Source: Ilyomonas sp963790435 (lineage in GTDB: Bacteria; Bacteroidota; Bacteroidia; Chitinophagales; Chitinophagaceae). From it: 64,000 bases of DNA. Location of the stretch: NCBI GenBank assembly GCA_963790435.1, contig CAWBOI010000003.1, positions 558,001 to 622,000 of the forward strand, in the 5' to 3' direction. The notes beneath the pieces are model-generated. The model did no database searches, had not been told where the DNA came from, and was given only the letters and a program-made list of their open reading frames with translations. Position 1 is the stretch's first letter; every line of letters starts with the position of its first letter. Below are positions 27,720 through 37,452 of this stretch, one piece after another. The translations under genes and the position numbers were made by a program.

Positions 27720-29684
27720 ATGAAATATATAATGAAAAATCCGGCAGTGGCAATAATAGCTTTGTTGCTGTTTGCATCCTGTCATAAGTTCGATCAAATT
27801 AATACCAATCCTACTGCTGCCAATACAAACCAGGTGCAGGTTGAGTATTTTATTGATAATTCCATTGTTCATGCACAACAGAACCCGGGTGTTTCAGAGA
27901 GGGGATTCATACTCTACTGGACAGCAGCGGGGCACCAGATTTCTGATGCTGATGGGGCTACATTTTCATGGGGAGGTTATAACGATGAATGGATAGGTGA
28001 ATATTATAGCAACCAGGCAGGGGCTTTGACGTATATCAACAGTGCAATTACCGTTGCTACCCAGCAAATTGCTAACAAGACACAAAAGCTGTACACTAAT
28101 AATTTGTTGCAGGTTGCGCGTATATGGCGTGTTTATCTGTTGAGCGAGATGACAGACAATTTTGGCCCGATGCCAATCAATGGTTTTCAGGGCGTCAATC
28201 CTGTTTTTTCGGATGTAAAGACTGTATATAATTATATGCTGTCTGAACTAACAGATGCCAATTCGAAAATTGATTTAACCGTTAGCCCTGTTCCTTCATC
28301 GGTTGCCGTTGAAGACCCGGCTTATGGTTTTAATTTTTTAAATTGGAAAGCCTATTGCAACTCTATGCGCCTACGGTTGGCTATGCGTATGTCACAGGTA
28401 GATCCTGCCACTGCACAAGCCCAGTTTCAGGCTGCGGCAACTGACTCACTGATTATCAATAACAGCCAGATCTTCCAGGTAAAAGGCGCGCAGGGGTGGA
28501 ACGATTTATCAGGTGTTTATACACGTTGCTGGTTTCAGTTACCAATGGCTGTTACCTTTAATAATACCACCGTAAATTTAGGTGGAGTAACTTCTCAATC
28601 TCAAATCCCTACCGTAATTACTGACCCTTCAGCACAAAGTGCTGCTATCGCTAATGTAAAATCTGCTGATTATGTAGGCAAATATTATCCGGTTCAGTTC
28701 TCTACTATGACCAATAATCCTGTTACCGGATATTGGTTAGATGGTTTGCCTAACACCATTGACCCGCGTGCCTACCAGATTTTTTATATGCCCGGCAACA
28801 GCAGCGACCCTTCATTCCCGAGCGGAACCTGCGGGGCAGTAGATGCAAACACAGTAGGTGCTTTGCGTGATGCAAGCGGTAAGGATACGATCGCTATTAT
28901 TGATGCCAAATATACTTGGAACCCCGTTCCCGATGGCAATTGGGGCGCAAAAGGAGGCGTAAGCAATTCGATTAACGACCTGATTACGATTGGAGGTGCT
29001 ACTGGTAAAGCACCAAGCCTGAAAAACCAATTCCGGCAAACTACGGCTGCAAGAGTGTTTTTCGCTCCCTGGGAAACCTATTTTCTATTAGCGGAAGCCG
29101 CTGTTCGTGGCTGGAACACACCTGTTAGCGGACCAACTGCTTACAACTCAGGTATTGCCAGCAGCTTTGCTTATTGGGGTGTTTCTAATTTTCTTTCATC
29201 TTATCTAACGTCACAGGACTATGACCGGAATGGCACTTCTGTAAGCTGGACGCATACCGAAGAGCCCGGCAATACACATCAAATGAGTTATGTAGATGGA
29301 ATGACAGGAAAAGCGGGCACGGTTGCTATCAATTATCCGGTAAACAATCTGTATCAGAATGGTGCAGTTAGAAATGACCTTCTTAGTAAAATCATTACCC
29401 AGAAGTTTATCGCACAAACACCCTGGCTGCCATTGGAAACCTGGAGCGATCACAGGAGATTGGGTTTGCCGTTTTTTGAAAATCCTGTTTTGGAAGCGCC
29501 AATTCAAACGTTGCCATCACTTACTTCAGCTACTTATACAACAAGTAATCAGCAGTTCTTTCCACAGCGGATGAAATACCCTTCTAGTCTGCAAAATTCA
29601 AATGTGAATGGTTACAACCAGGCGGTTGCTGAATTGGGTGGGCCGGATGCTGTATCAACGCCGCTTTGGTGGGCGCAACATTAA
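27720..29684 (+). CDS. SusD/RagB-like outer membrane lipoprotein (SusD-like_2 type)
   Basis: A 654 aa surface lipoprotein, the lid of the SusC pore. The lipobox is LLLFASC (Cys about residue 21 from the first Met; an alternative Met four codons in gives the same peptide). Helical TPR-like elements are seen in the first half (QLLYTNN-type repeats) and a characteristic C-terminal region SDHRRLGLPFFENP. N-terminal text KFDQINTNP is typical of the SusD-like_2 group. It follows SusC at once, and a 40-bp perfect palindrome lies downstream. Confidence 0.92.
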   Translation: MKYIMKNPAVAIIALLLFASCHKFDQINTNPTAANTNQVQVEYFIDNSIVHAQQNPGVSERGFILYWTAAGHQISDADGATFSWGGYNDEWIGEYYSNQAGALTYINSAITVATQQIANKTQKLYTNNLLQVARIWRVYLLSEMTDNFGPMPINGFQGVNPVFSDVKTVYNYMLSELTDANSKIDLTVSPVPSSVAVEDPAYGFNFLNWKAYCNSMRLRLAMRMSQVDPATAQAQFQAAATDSLIINNSQIFQVKGAQGWNDLSGVYTRCWFQLPMAVTFNNTTVNLGGVTSQSQIPTVITDPSAQSAAIANVKSADYVGKYYPVQFSTMTNNPVTGYWLDGLPNTIDPRAYQIFYMPGNSSDPSFPSGTCGAVDANTVGALRDASGKDTIAIIDAKYTWNPVPDGNWGAKGGVSNSINDLITIGGATGKAPSLKNQFRQTTAARVFFAPWETYFLLAEAAVRGWNTPVSGPTAYNSGIASSFAYWGVSNFLSSYLTSQDYDRNGTSVSWTHTEEPGNTHQMSYVDGMTGKAGTVAINYPVNNLYQNGAVRNDLLSKIITQKFIAQTPWLPLETWSDHRRLGLPFFENPVLEAPIQTLPSLTSATYTTSNQQFFPQRMKYPSSLQNSNVNGYNQAVAELGGPDAVSTPLWWAQH

Positions 29685-29742
29685 GCTTTTCAAATTCTTT
29701 ATAAACGAAAAAATACGGTAAAAACAAAAGCTGCCGCTTTTA

Positions 29743-29782
29743 AAAGGGTCAATTTAAATATCGATATTTAAATTGACCCTTT
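29743..29782. repeat. Perfect 40-bp palindrome without spacer, downstream of the SusD-like gene
   Basis: The left half (29743-29762, beginning AAAGGGTCAATTT) is followed immediately by its exact complement, with the centre in ATCGAT. There is no loop and no run of T after it, so a plain terminator is only one option. A dimer-binding site or cruciform-forming element is the alternative. Confidence 0.85.
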
Positions 29783-30252
29783 AAATTTCGGTTGCTATTG
29801 TATTCATTGGAACCGTTTCATTGTACAATTAAATGTAAATATTTTCATTCACTGTGCGTCTAAGGCTATTGTACAAAGTTCTGTCATAACATACCTGCTG
29901 CAATACTAAACCGTTGAATGGGTATCGAAGAAAACTCATCTCAAAAAGCAGTAAAAACAAACTCATCCAAGGTTTGTTTTTGCATGAAAAATGAAATTTT
30001 AGGTTTCAGAATCGTCTCCCAATAATGTGACGTAACTGATTTTTTGCATTCTTCATAGTCGCTGCAAAAAATAATACCTGAGCTTTAAAAGATAACTGGC
30101 AGTTTGTATTTGTGCGTCTAAAATCTCAAAATATATAACGTAAAGCAGTTGGTTAGCAACAGAGAATATTATTTGCTACTGTGTTAAGTTGCGCCTATTT
30201 TAGTGTTAGCGGCAAGCTGTGTTACATTAGACGTTAAAAAAGCTTTCTTCAC
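29783..30252. other. Intergenic region after the SusC/SusD unit
   Basis: It holds an inverted pair of the dispersed motif (29951-29983), annotated separately. A short word, TGTGCGTCTAA-like, occurs twice (near 29855 and 30112). I saw no gene, tRNA or clear promoter. Confidence 0.5.
29951..29983. repeat. Inverted pair of the dispersed motif (one variant, one exact copy)
   Basis: GTAAAAACAAA (29951-29961) and TTTGTTTTTGC (29973-29983) have an 11-base spacer and a 22-base offset, the same geometry as the pair at 23118-23150 but with the two copies facing the other way. Confidence 0.8.
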
Positions 30253-30612
30253 ATGAAAACAGTCCAATTTACAATGTTCCTATTTTACCGGTATTATAAA
30301 AGTGGTAGATGGGAAAGTGTTCCTTACTTCCATACGTTGTGCTCAATGTCCCTTTTATTGTTTTTACACATAGCAGCTCTTTTATGTTTTTTAGATAAAG
30401 GTGACCTGTTGTTCGGAAAAGACAAAAACATATTCATTTTGAAAATTCTGACCCTGTTTGCATTGTCTTTTGTTGCATTTTGGAAACTGGCGAACGAAAA
30501 AGATTTGGAAGCAGCCGAATACAATGAAGTAACTATTCGCAAAGGAAACCGGCTTTTGGTGCTGTATCTAATTTTGTCTTTCGCTGTACTAGTTCTAAGC
30601 ATAGTCAAATAA
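30253..30612 (+). CDS. Small hypothetical membrane protein
   Basis: A 119 aa protein I do not recognise. It has hydrophobic segments at about 28-46, 60-78 and 97-117, with a charged stretch between the last two (KLANEKDLEAAEYNEVTIRKGNR) that should face the cytosol. It stands alone between the SusC/SusD region and an outer-membrane barrel gene. Codon use looks coding and the frame is the only long one here. Confidence 0.6.
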   Translation: MKTVQFTMFLFYRYYKSGRWESVPYFHTLCSMSLLLFLHIAALLCFLDKGDLLFGKDKNIFILKILTLFALSFVAFWKLANEKDLEAAEYNEVTIRKGNRLLVLYLILSFAVLVLSIVK

Positions 30613-30880
30613 CACATACTTATTTCATTTGTCAGCACCAACAAGTAAGACAAGTTTAATGTTGCATAGGTCTTCATATCAAGGCATTTGTGTGATGATG
30701 TGAAATCCTGCTGCTACAAGAAGGCATACTTACATCAGCCAGAATAAAAAATGCGATAATATTCGTTTGGTGCTCATACAAAGCACACCTTCCCGTTTTG
30801 TCGCAACATTTTCGGCACTTGTATCATTTGCTAATCTCAATCTTCTTCACACAAATAGTTTTGCCGCATAAATCATTTTT

Positions 30881-33472
30881 ATGAAGCGGTTCTTACTCAC
30901 AATCATTACCCTTTTGTTTTGCACTATTTTGTTCGCCCAGTTTCCGGGCGGCGGAATGCCTACCAAACAATTACCTAATCTCGGGCATTTATCAGGCAAA
31001 ATCATTGACAGTATAGGCAAGCCGGTAGCCGGTGCTTCGGTGCTGATTTTACAAACCAAATTCGACACAGCAACCAAAAAAGCAAGAGACATTTTGGTAA
31101 AAGGTATAACTACCAACAACAAAGGCGAGTTTGATGTTGAAGAACTACCGCTGATGGGAATGAAAATAAAAATTTCGGCTACGGGCTTTAAAGAAACAGA
31201 ACAAAAAGTCATGTTTCTCGACCCTTCTAAAATGCCGAAGCCGGGGCAACAACCATCATCAGGCGGAATGCCCTCTATGCCTTCGTTCGAGAAAAACCTG
31301 GGCAACATACAACTCTCTGGCGATGCTGCCCAACTGCAGGGCGTTACCGTTGTTGCTACCACGCCAACATTGAAGATGGACATTGACAAGAAAACATTTA
31401 ACGTAGAAAAAAACATTGTAACCGCAGGCGGAACGGCGGTAGATGTAATGCGCAATGTGCCTTCGGTGCAGGTTGATATTGATGGCAACGTAAAGATGAG
31501 AAACGCTACACCGCAATTGTATATTGATGGCAGACCTACCACGCTAACATTAGACCAGATACCCGCCGATGCCATTCAAAGTGTTGAAGTGATTACCAAT
31601 CCTTCGGCAAAATATGATGCCAGCGGCGGTAATGCGGGCATCTTAAATCTGGTATTGAAGAAAAACAAAAAATCGGGCTACAACGGTATGGTGATGGCAG
31701 GTGTTGATAGTCGTGGTGGCTTCAATACCGGCGGCAATTTTAATATCCGCAAAAACAAACTTAATCTCACTGCGTCGGTAATGGCAAATCACAATGTAAG
31801 TCGCGCTACCGGCACTACCGACCGTTATACTTATGGCAACGATGCTTCACATGTGTTTCAAAACAATTTAGATAAATCGAACGGCACGTTTGTTTTTGGC
31901 AGAGTAGGGTTGGATTACAACGTAACCAGCAGAACTACGCTGTCGTTATCTGGTGTTCATGTTCATGGTAGTTTTAAACAAAATTCAACCATCAACAGTG
32001 ATAGCCTTGCCGACAATGCAAAGCTGATGAACTACAACGATCGTTACACCACCGGCAGCAGAACCTTTGATGCGTATGGCTTGCAGGGTGGCGTGATTCA
32101 CAATTTTAAAAAGGAAGGTGAACAGCTTACGGCAGATGGCAACTTCTTTACCGGCACGCACACTTCTAATTCATTATACACCACCAACTACTTTACGAAT
32201 AACAATGCTTACACGGGCAGTTTGTTGCAGCAACAGCTTTCGGATGGTGGTGTGAAATTTTTGACACTACAAACCGATTATATAAATCCGCTGTCGAAGA
32301 ACACAAAGCTGGAAGCAGGCTTGCGTACCCAGTTCCACAACCTTACCAACAACACCAACAATTACAATGGCGATTCAACCGGAGGCTTTGTAAAAAACCC
32401 ATCCGCTACCAACAATTATAAAAACAACGACCATGTGTATGCCGCTTATGCAAGCATCACCAGCAGCATTAAAAAGTTTGGTTATCAGATTGGTTTGCGC
32501 GCCGAAAGCAGCAGCTACAAAGGCGATGTAACCAACACAGGTCAGCAGTTTTCAAACAACTATCCTATCAGTTTGTTTCCTTCGGTTTTTTTAAGTCAGA
32601 AGTTAAATAAAGACCAGGAATTGCAGGCCAATTTTTCAAGGCGCGTAAACCGTCCGAACTTCTTTCAGTTAATTCCTTATACCGATTCAACCGACTTATC
32701 GAACATTACCCGCGGCAACCCGAACCTCGTTCCTGAATTCACCAATTCATTCGAGTTTTCTTATTCCAAAAACTTTAAAAAAGGCAACACTTTATTAGCT
32801 TCGGTTTATTACAAACACACCGATAATTTAATCACGCGCTATCTCGATTCTACTTACAATACCGCTGGCAGATTGTACCTGATTAATACGTATGTAAATG
32901 CAGCTTCGAGCTATAATTACGGTGCTGAAATTACTTCGGTAAACACAATTGCAAAATGGTGGGATATGACAACGAACTTAAATTTATACAGGTCTAAAAT
33001 CAACACCAGCAATTTGAATACAACTTCGCAGGACGCTATTCTTAGCTGGTTTGGCAAATGGAACAATAACTTTAAGTTGCCCTCTAATTTTGTAATACAA
33101 TTATCAGCCGATTACCAAAGCAAAGCCAACCTTCCCGTTACACAACAGCAGAACCAGCCCGGCCCTCCCGGTATGCAGGCGCAAAGCTCTTCACAAGGTT
33201 ATATCAAACCGTTCTGGGGTGTTGATTTAGCAATTAGAAAAAGCTTTATGAAAGGACAAAAAGCTTCTGTAACCTTGAGTGTAAATGATATTTTCAGAAC
33301 GCGCTATAACGAGCAGATTTCACAAAGCGATTTCTTTTACCAGGATTATTATCGGTTGAACAATCCGCAAACGGTTCGGTTGAATTTCTCTTACCGTTTT
33401 GGCAAAATGGATTTCAATAATAAGCGCAAAACCAAACAGGAAGGCGGCGATGCTACACAACAGGTGATGTAA
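30881..33472 (+). CDS. TonB-dependent-receptor-like outer membrane beta-barrel protein
   Basis: An 863 aa outer-membrane protein. Signal peptide (about 1-20, ending LFAQ), a carboxypeptidase-regulatory-like beta domain (about 38-125, LSGKIIDSIGKPVAGASV), a plug-like region (about 150-265, VDVMRNVPSVQVDIDGNV and NPSAKYDASGGNAGILN), then a barrel of the OMP_b-brl_3 type with many NFKK/NNY turns, ending in YRFGKMDF plus a short polar tail. Such proteins are often involved in siderophore or peptide uptake or in envelope maintenance; the ligand is unknown. Followed by a terminator. Confidence 0.88.
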   Translation: MKRFLLTIITLLFCTILFAQFPGGGMPTKQLPNLGHLSGKIIDSIGKPVAGASVLILQTKFDTATKKARDILVKGITTNNKGEFDVEELPLMGMKIKISATGFKETEQKVMFLDPSKMPKPGQQPSSGGMPSMPSFEKNLGNIQLSGDAAQLQGVTVVATTPTLKMDIDKKTFNVEKNIVTAGGTAVDVMRNVPSVQVDIDGNVKMRNATPQLYIDGRPTTLTLDQIPADAIQSVEVITNPSAKYDASGGNAGILNLVLKKNKKSGYNGMVMAGVDSRGGFNTGGNFNIRKNKLNLTASVMANHNVSRATGTTDRYTYGNDASHVFQNNLDKSNGTFVFGRVGLDYNVTSRTTLSLSGVHVHGSFKQNSTINSDSLADNAKLMNYNDRYTTGSRTFDAYGLQGGVIHNFKKEGEQLTADGNFFTGTHTSNSLYTTNYFTNNNAYTGSLLQQQLSDGGVKFLTLQTDYINPLSKNTKLEAGLRTQFHNLTNNTNNYNGDSTGGFVKNPSATNNYKNNDHVYAAYASITSSIKKFGYQIGLRAESSSYKGDVTNTGQQFSNNYPISLFPSVFLSQKLNKDQELQANFSRRVNRPNFFQLIPYTDSTDLSNITRGNPNLVPEFTNSFEFSYSKNFKKGNTLLASVYYKHTDNLITRYLDSTYNTAGRLYLINTYVNAASSYNYGAEITSVNTIAKWWDMTTNLNLYRSKINTSNLNTTSQDAILSWFGKWNNNFKLPSNFVIQLSADYQSKANLPVTQQQNQPGPPGMQAQSSSQGYIKPFWGVDLAIRKSFMKGQKASVTLSVNDIFRTRYNEQISQSDFFYQDYYRLNNPQTVRLNFSYRFGKMDFNNKRKTKQEGGDATQQVM

Positions 33473-33496
33473 GAAACAACATGACTACTAATAATA

Positions 33497-33524
33497 AAAG
33501 CCGGTTATCAATAAGCCGGCTTTT
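33497..33524 (+). terminator. Rho-independent terminator of the barrel gene
   Basis: Arms AAAAGCCGG (33497-33505) and CCGGCTTTT (33516-33524) with an 11-base loop, 25 bases after the stop codon. Confidence 0.85.
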
Positions 33525-33816
33525 GCATTTGCACCAATACCGTACAATCCACTTTATGTAGTAGTAGATTGATGTTTTATGCAAAATAAAGAGATGCGAT
33601 AAAAAGAAAAATTAGTGCAAAAACAAACTTCATAATTAGGAGCATTCCTCACAACGAAATCAATTAAATGAGATAACGTTGTTGGTTCACATAATTCAAT
33701 ATGTTGTAAGTTTATCCTTTGTAATTTTTTGTAACGCTTATATAAAAATCAACGCGATTGTATCTCTTTTTCAGAATAAAATCTTGTATTCATTTGCCAT
33801 AAAAACAAACATCAAC

Positions 33817-36633
33817 ATGCCGGACAACCATTCAACTACAACAGTTTCATCATTATCTTCTCAAACACAATGCGGGCAAGGCTTTGCTGCATTTCAACAC
33901 AAAAACATAAGGCTTACAAGAGGGTTTGTTTTTGCCCTTTTTCTGTTTTCTTTTTCCCTTGTTTCATCTGCACAGGTAACAGTGAATCATTTACTCACTG
34001 AAAACAGAAACAACCCCATCGGGCTTGACATTACAACGCCCCGCTTTAGCTGGCAACTAAGTGGCAACGGAAGGAACATTATGCAAACGGCTTATGAAAT
34101 TGAAGTATCAAATAACAACAAAAACAATCCTATTGTTTGGAGCAGCGGCAAAGTGGCAAGCGATTCTTCAGTGCACCTATTTTACAAAGGCAATCCCTTG
34201 GAAAGCGGAAAAAAATATGTTTGGAAGGTGCGTGTTTGGGATGGTAAAAACAAACCATCGAACTGGAGCGATCCTGCTTTTTTTCAAACGGCTTTGTTGG
34301 ATGAAACTGATTGGAAAGCGCAGTGGATTGAACCGGGTTTTACAGAAGATTCTGTGCTTCGCCCAAGCCCTTTGTTTCGCAAAGAATTTGGTACGAATAA
34401 AAAAATAGCATCGGCAGTGGCTTACATTACCGCGCACGGTTTATATGAAGCGCAAATCAACGGTCAGCGTGTTGGCGATGCGTATTTAACACCCGGCTGG
34501 ACATCATACCACAACCGTTTGCAATACCAAACTTATGATGTAACGAACCTCATAAAAAACGGTAACAACGCCATTGGCGTAACGCTGGGCAGTGGCTGGT
34601 ATCGTGGCATCATCGGCTTTTCGGATAACATCAATATTTATGGGAAAGACATTGCATTGCTGATGCAAATGAACATTACTTACAGCGATGGCTCATCACA
34701 AATTATCGGCACCGATAACACATGGAAATCATCAACAGGTGAAGTTCGCTATGCAGAAATTTATAACGGTGAAACAGATGACGACCGCGCCCAAAAAACA
34801 GGCTGGACATTACCTAACTATGATGATAAAAAATGGAGTGGTGTAAAGGTTGCTACTTTTGGTTTTGCTAATTTATTGGCGACTTATAACGAGCCGGTTC
34901 GCAAGCATGAAACGTTCAAACCTGTACAAATTATCACCACGCCAAAAGGCGAAAAGGTGATTGACTTCGGGCAAAATTTAGTGGGTTGGGTAACAGTAAA
35001 ACTGCGAGGCAATGCGGGCGATACGGTTACCATTTCTCATGCAGAAGTGTTGGATAAAAAGGGTAACTTTTATACAACCAATCTTCGCGCAGCAAAAGCG
35101 CAGGACCATTACATTTTAAAAGGTAGTGAAGAAGAAACCTTCGAACCTCATTTTACATGGCATGGCTTCCGTTACATCAAAATTGATGGCATTCGTGGCG
35201 ACATCAAACCCGAAAATTTTACGGCAGTTACTTTGTATTCCGACATGCCAATGACGGGCAGTTTTTCAACCAACAATGCGTTGATTAATCAGCTTCAGCA
35301 CAACATTCAATGGGGGCAAAAAGGCAATTTTTTAGATGTCCCAACCGATTGTCCGCAACGTGATGAACGACTTGGCTGGACGGGCGATGCGCAGGTGTTT
35401 TCGCGCACGGCATCGTTCAATATGAATGTGAATGATTTCTTTGCCAAATGGTTGCAGGATGTAGCAGCAGACCAAAACAAAGGCAGCGTTCCGTTTGTGA
35501 TTCCAAATGTATTGGGAAATGATGCGGGTGGCTCAACCGGCTGGGCTGATGTAGCAACCATTGTTCCCTGGAATATGTACCTCGCATATGGCGATAAAAG
35601 CATTCTGCAACACCAATACAACAGCATGAAAGCTTGGGTAGATTATATGACATCGAAGAGCAAAAACCACTTGTGGCAAACGGGTTTTCATTTTGGTGAC
35701 TGGTTGTTTTATCGCCCTGAAGATGATAACGATGGAAGGTCGGCGGTTACTGATAAATATTTGATTGCGCAATGCTTTTATGCACATTCAACACAATTGT
35801 TGATCAATGCTGCACAAGTATTAGGTAACAAAGAAGACGAAGCAACTTATACATCGCTTCTTCACAACATAAAAGATGCTTTTAAGAAAGAATATATGAC
35901 ACCGAATGGACGTTTGGTTTCAGGCACACAAACGGCTTATGTACTGGCTTTGCAGTTTGATATGTTGCCTGATGAATTGCGCGGGCAAGCTGCAGAAAGA
36001 TTGGCAGAGAACGTAAAAAGTTATGACAACCACTTAACCACCGGCTTTTTGGGAACGCCTTATTTGTGTGGTGTATTAAGTCGTTTTGGATACGATTCTA
36101 TTGCTTATAAATTGTTGCTGCAACCTACATATCCATCGTGGTTGTATCCGGTGAAAATGGGCGCAACAACGATATGGGAACGATGGGATGGTATGAAGCC
36201 CGACAGCACCTTTGAATTTCCTTCCATGAACTCGTTCAACCATTACTCGTATGGTGCTATTGGCGATTGGATGTACCGCATAATGGTGGGCTTAGATACG
36301 TATGAAGATGGTGCCGGATACAAGCATATCAAAGTAGAGCCGCATATCAGCGATAGCTTTACAACAGCATCCGCAAGCCTGCAAACCTATTATGGAACAT
36401 TGAGCAATAGGTGGACACGTGATACCGTCAATCACACTTTGAAAATGGATGTTGAAATACCGGCCAATACAAACGCAACAGTGTTCCTTCCGGCATCATC
36501 GGTGGATGCAATAACAGAAAGCGGAAAAATGGTGCAAAAACAAAATGAGATACGGATGGAAGGTGATGAAAAGGGTTATGTGAAGTTGAATGTGGGTTCG
36601 GGCATGTATCATTTTGTGGTGAAGGAAAAGTAA
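33817..36633 (+). CDS. Alpha-L-rhamnosidase, glycoside hydrolase family 78
   Basis: Exported enzyme removing terminal alpha-L-rhamnose from glycosides and polysaccharides such as pectin side chains. The start MPDNHSTTTV is chosen; the frame is open 46 codons further up but without support. A signal-like hydrophobic segment lies at about 37-53. Then come an Ig-like domain (VNHLLTENRNNPIGLDITTP), the Bac_rhamnosid_N jelly roll (TAHGLYEAQINGQRVGDAY), a second beta domain and the six-hairpin catalytic domain with DCPQRDERLGWTGDAQ. The Asp, Glu and Asp of that motif match the substrate-binding and acid residues of the family. A C-terminal jelly roll closes it. Two dispersed-motif copies (33925 and 36534) lie in the gene. 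Confidence 0.93.
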   Translation: MPDNHSTTTVSSLSSQTQCGQGFAAFQHKNIRLTRGFVFALFLFSFSLVSSAQVTVNHLLTENRNNPIGLDITTPRFSWQLSGNGRNIMQTAYEIEVSNNNKNNPIVWSSGKVASDSSVHLFYKGNPLESGKKYVWKVRVWDGKNKPSNWSDPAFFQTALLDETDWKAQWIEPGFTEDSVLRPSPLFRKEFGTNKKIASAVAYITAHGLYEAQINGQRVGDAYLTPGWTSYHNRLQYQTYDVTNLIKNGNNAIGVTLGSGWYRGIIGFSDNINIYGKDIALLMQMNITYSDGSSQIIGTDNTWKSSTGEVRYAEIYNGETDDDRAQKTGWTLPNYDDKKWSGVKVATFGFANLLATYNEPVRKHETFKPVQIITTPKGEKVIDFGQNLVGWVTVKLRGNAGDTVTISHAEVLDKKGNFYTTNLRAAKAQDHYILKGSEEETFEPHFTWHGFRYIKIDGIRGDIKPENFTAVTLYSDMPMTGSFSTNNALINQLQHNIQWGQKGNFLDVPTDCPQRDERLGWTGDAQVFSRTASFNMNVNDFFAKWLQDVAADQNKGSVPFVIPNVLGNDAGGSTGWADVATIVPWNMYLAYGDKSILQHQYNSMKAWVDYMTSKSKNHLWQTGFHFGDWLFYRPEDDNDGRSAVTDKYLIAQCFYAHSTQLLINAAQVLGNKEDEATYTSLLHNIKDAFKKEYMTPNGRLVSGTQTAYVLALQFDMLPDELRGQAAERLAENVKSYDNHLTTGFLGTPYLCGVLSRFGYDSIAYKLLLQPTYPSWLYPVKMGATTIWERWDGMKPDSTFEFPSMNSFNHYSYGAIGDWMYRIMVGLDTYEDGAGYKHIKVEPHISDSFTTASASLQTYYGTLSNRWTRDTVNHTLKMDVEIPANTNATVFLPASSVDAITESGKMVQKQNEIRMEGDEKGYVKLNVGSGMYHFVVKEK

Positions 36634-36647
36634 GGAATAAAGTGATA

Positions 36648-36726
36648 AACCGCGAAGGCGCAAAGACGAAGATTTAAGAAGTTTGTTTTTGCACATATTT
36701 TTTTGCGTCTTAGTGTCTTAGCGGTT
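36648..36726. repeat. Imperfect palindromic intergenic repeat with the dispersed motif in its loop
   Basis: About 23-base arms starting AACCGCGAAGGCG (36648) and ending GTCTTAGCGGTT (36726) pair at roughly 18 of 23 positions. The loop contains TTTGTTTTTGC (36682-36692). Lies between the rhamnosidase and the response regulator. Confidence 0.7.
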
Positions 36727-36761
36727 GAACCCAGATTATATTTTCCGATAAAACAAAGCCG

Positions 36762-37442
36762 ATGAAAATATTAGTAATTGAAGATGAAAAAGAACTCTCG
36801 CGCAGCATTTGCAGCTATTTGGCAAATGAACAGTTTGTGTGCGAAGCAGCTTTTGATTTTGCATCGGCATTGGAAAAGATTTCTTTGTATGAATACGCTT
36901 GCATCGTGCTGGATATTACGTTGCCCGGCGGCAATGGTTTGCAAATTTTGAAAGAATTAAAACGTGAAAACAAAGCCGACGGCGTGATTATCATTTCTGC
37001 CAAAAACTCGATTGATGATAAAGTGTTTGGCCTGAAGGCGGGTGCTGACGATTATCTTACCAAGCCATTCCATTTATCCGAATTGGGTGCAAGAGTTGAT
37101 GCCATCATCCGAAGAAAATCTTTCGGTGGCAATAACATTATTCAGTTGGATGAACTGCAAATCAATCTCACCGAAAAACAAATTTATGTGAGCAATAAAA
37201 ATATTGACGTAACCAAAAAAGAGTACGATTTGCTGCTGTATTTTGTAAGCAATAAAAACAAAGTCATTAGCAAAGCCGCTATTGCCGAGCATTTGCTGGG
37301 CGACGATATGGACATGGCCGACAACTACGATTTTTTGTACACGCACATAAAAAACTTGCGCCGGAAATTGTTAGCTGCCGGCTGTGCCGATTACATCAAA
37401 TCTGTGTATGGCATGGGTTATAAATTTAGTGTTGCTTTTTAA
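36762..37442 (+). CDS. OmpR-family response regulator
   Basis: A 226 aa two-component regulator. The receiver domain (1-120) has the acidic pocket (EDEKE), the phospho-acceptor Asp in CIVLDITLPG (about residue 51) and the KPF lysine motif. The C-terminal winged helix (about 128-224) has the recognition region FLYTHIKNLRRKL and the final YKFSVAF strand. The partner kinase starts 11 bases after its stop. The proximity to the rhamnosidase is suggestive only, because a palindromic repeat separates them. Confidence 0.93.
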   Translation: MKILVIEDEKELSRSICSYLANEQFVCEAAFDFASALEKISLYEYACIVLDITLPGGNGLQILKELKRENKADGVIIISAKNSIDDKVFGLKAGADDYLTKPFHLSELGARVDAIIRRKSFGGNNIIQLDELQINLTEKQIYVSNKNIDVTKKEYDLLLYFVSNKNKVISKAAIAEHLLGDDMDMADNYDFLYTHIKNLRRKLLAAGCADYIKSVYGMGYKFSVAF

Positions 37443-37452
37443 ATCGTTACCC

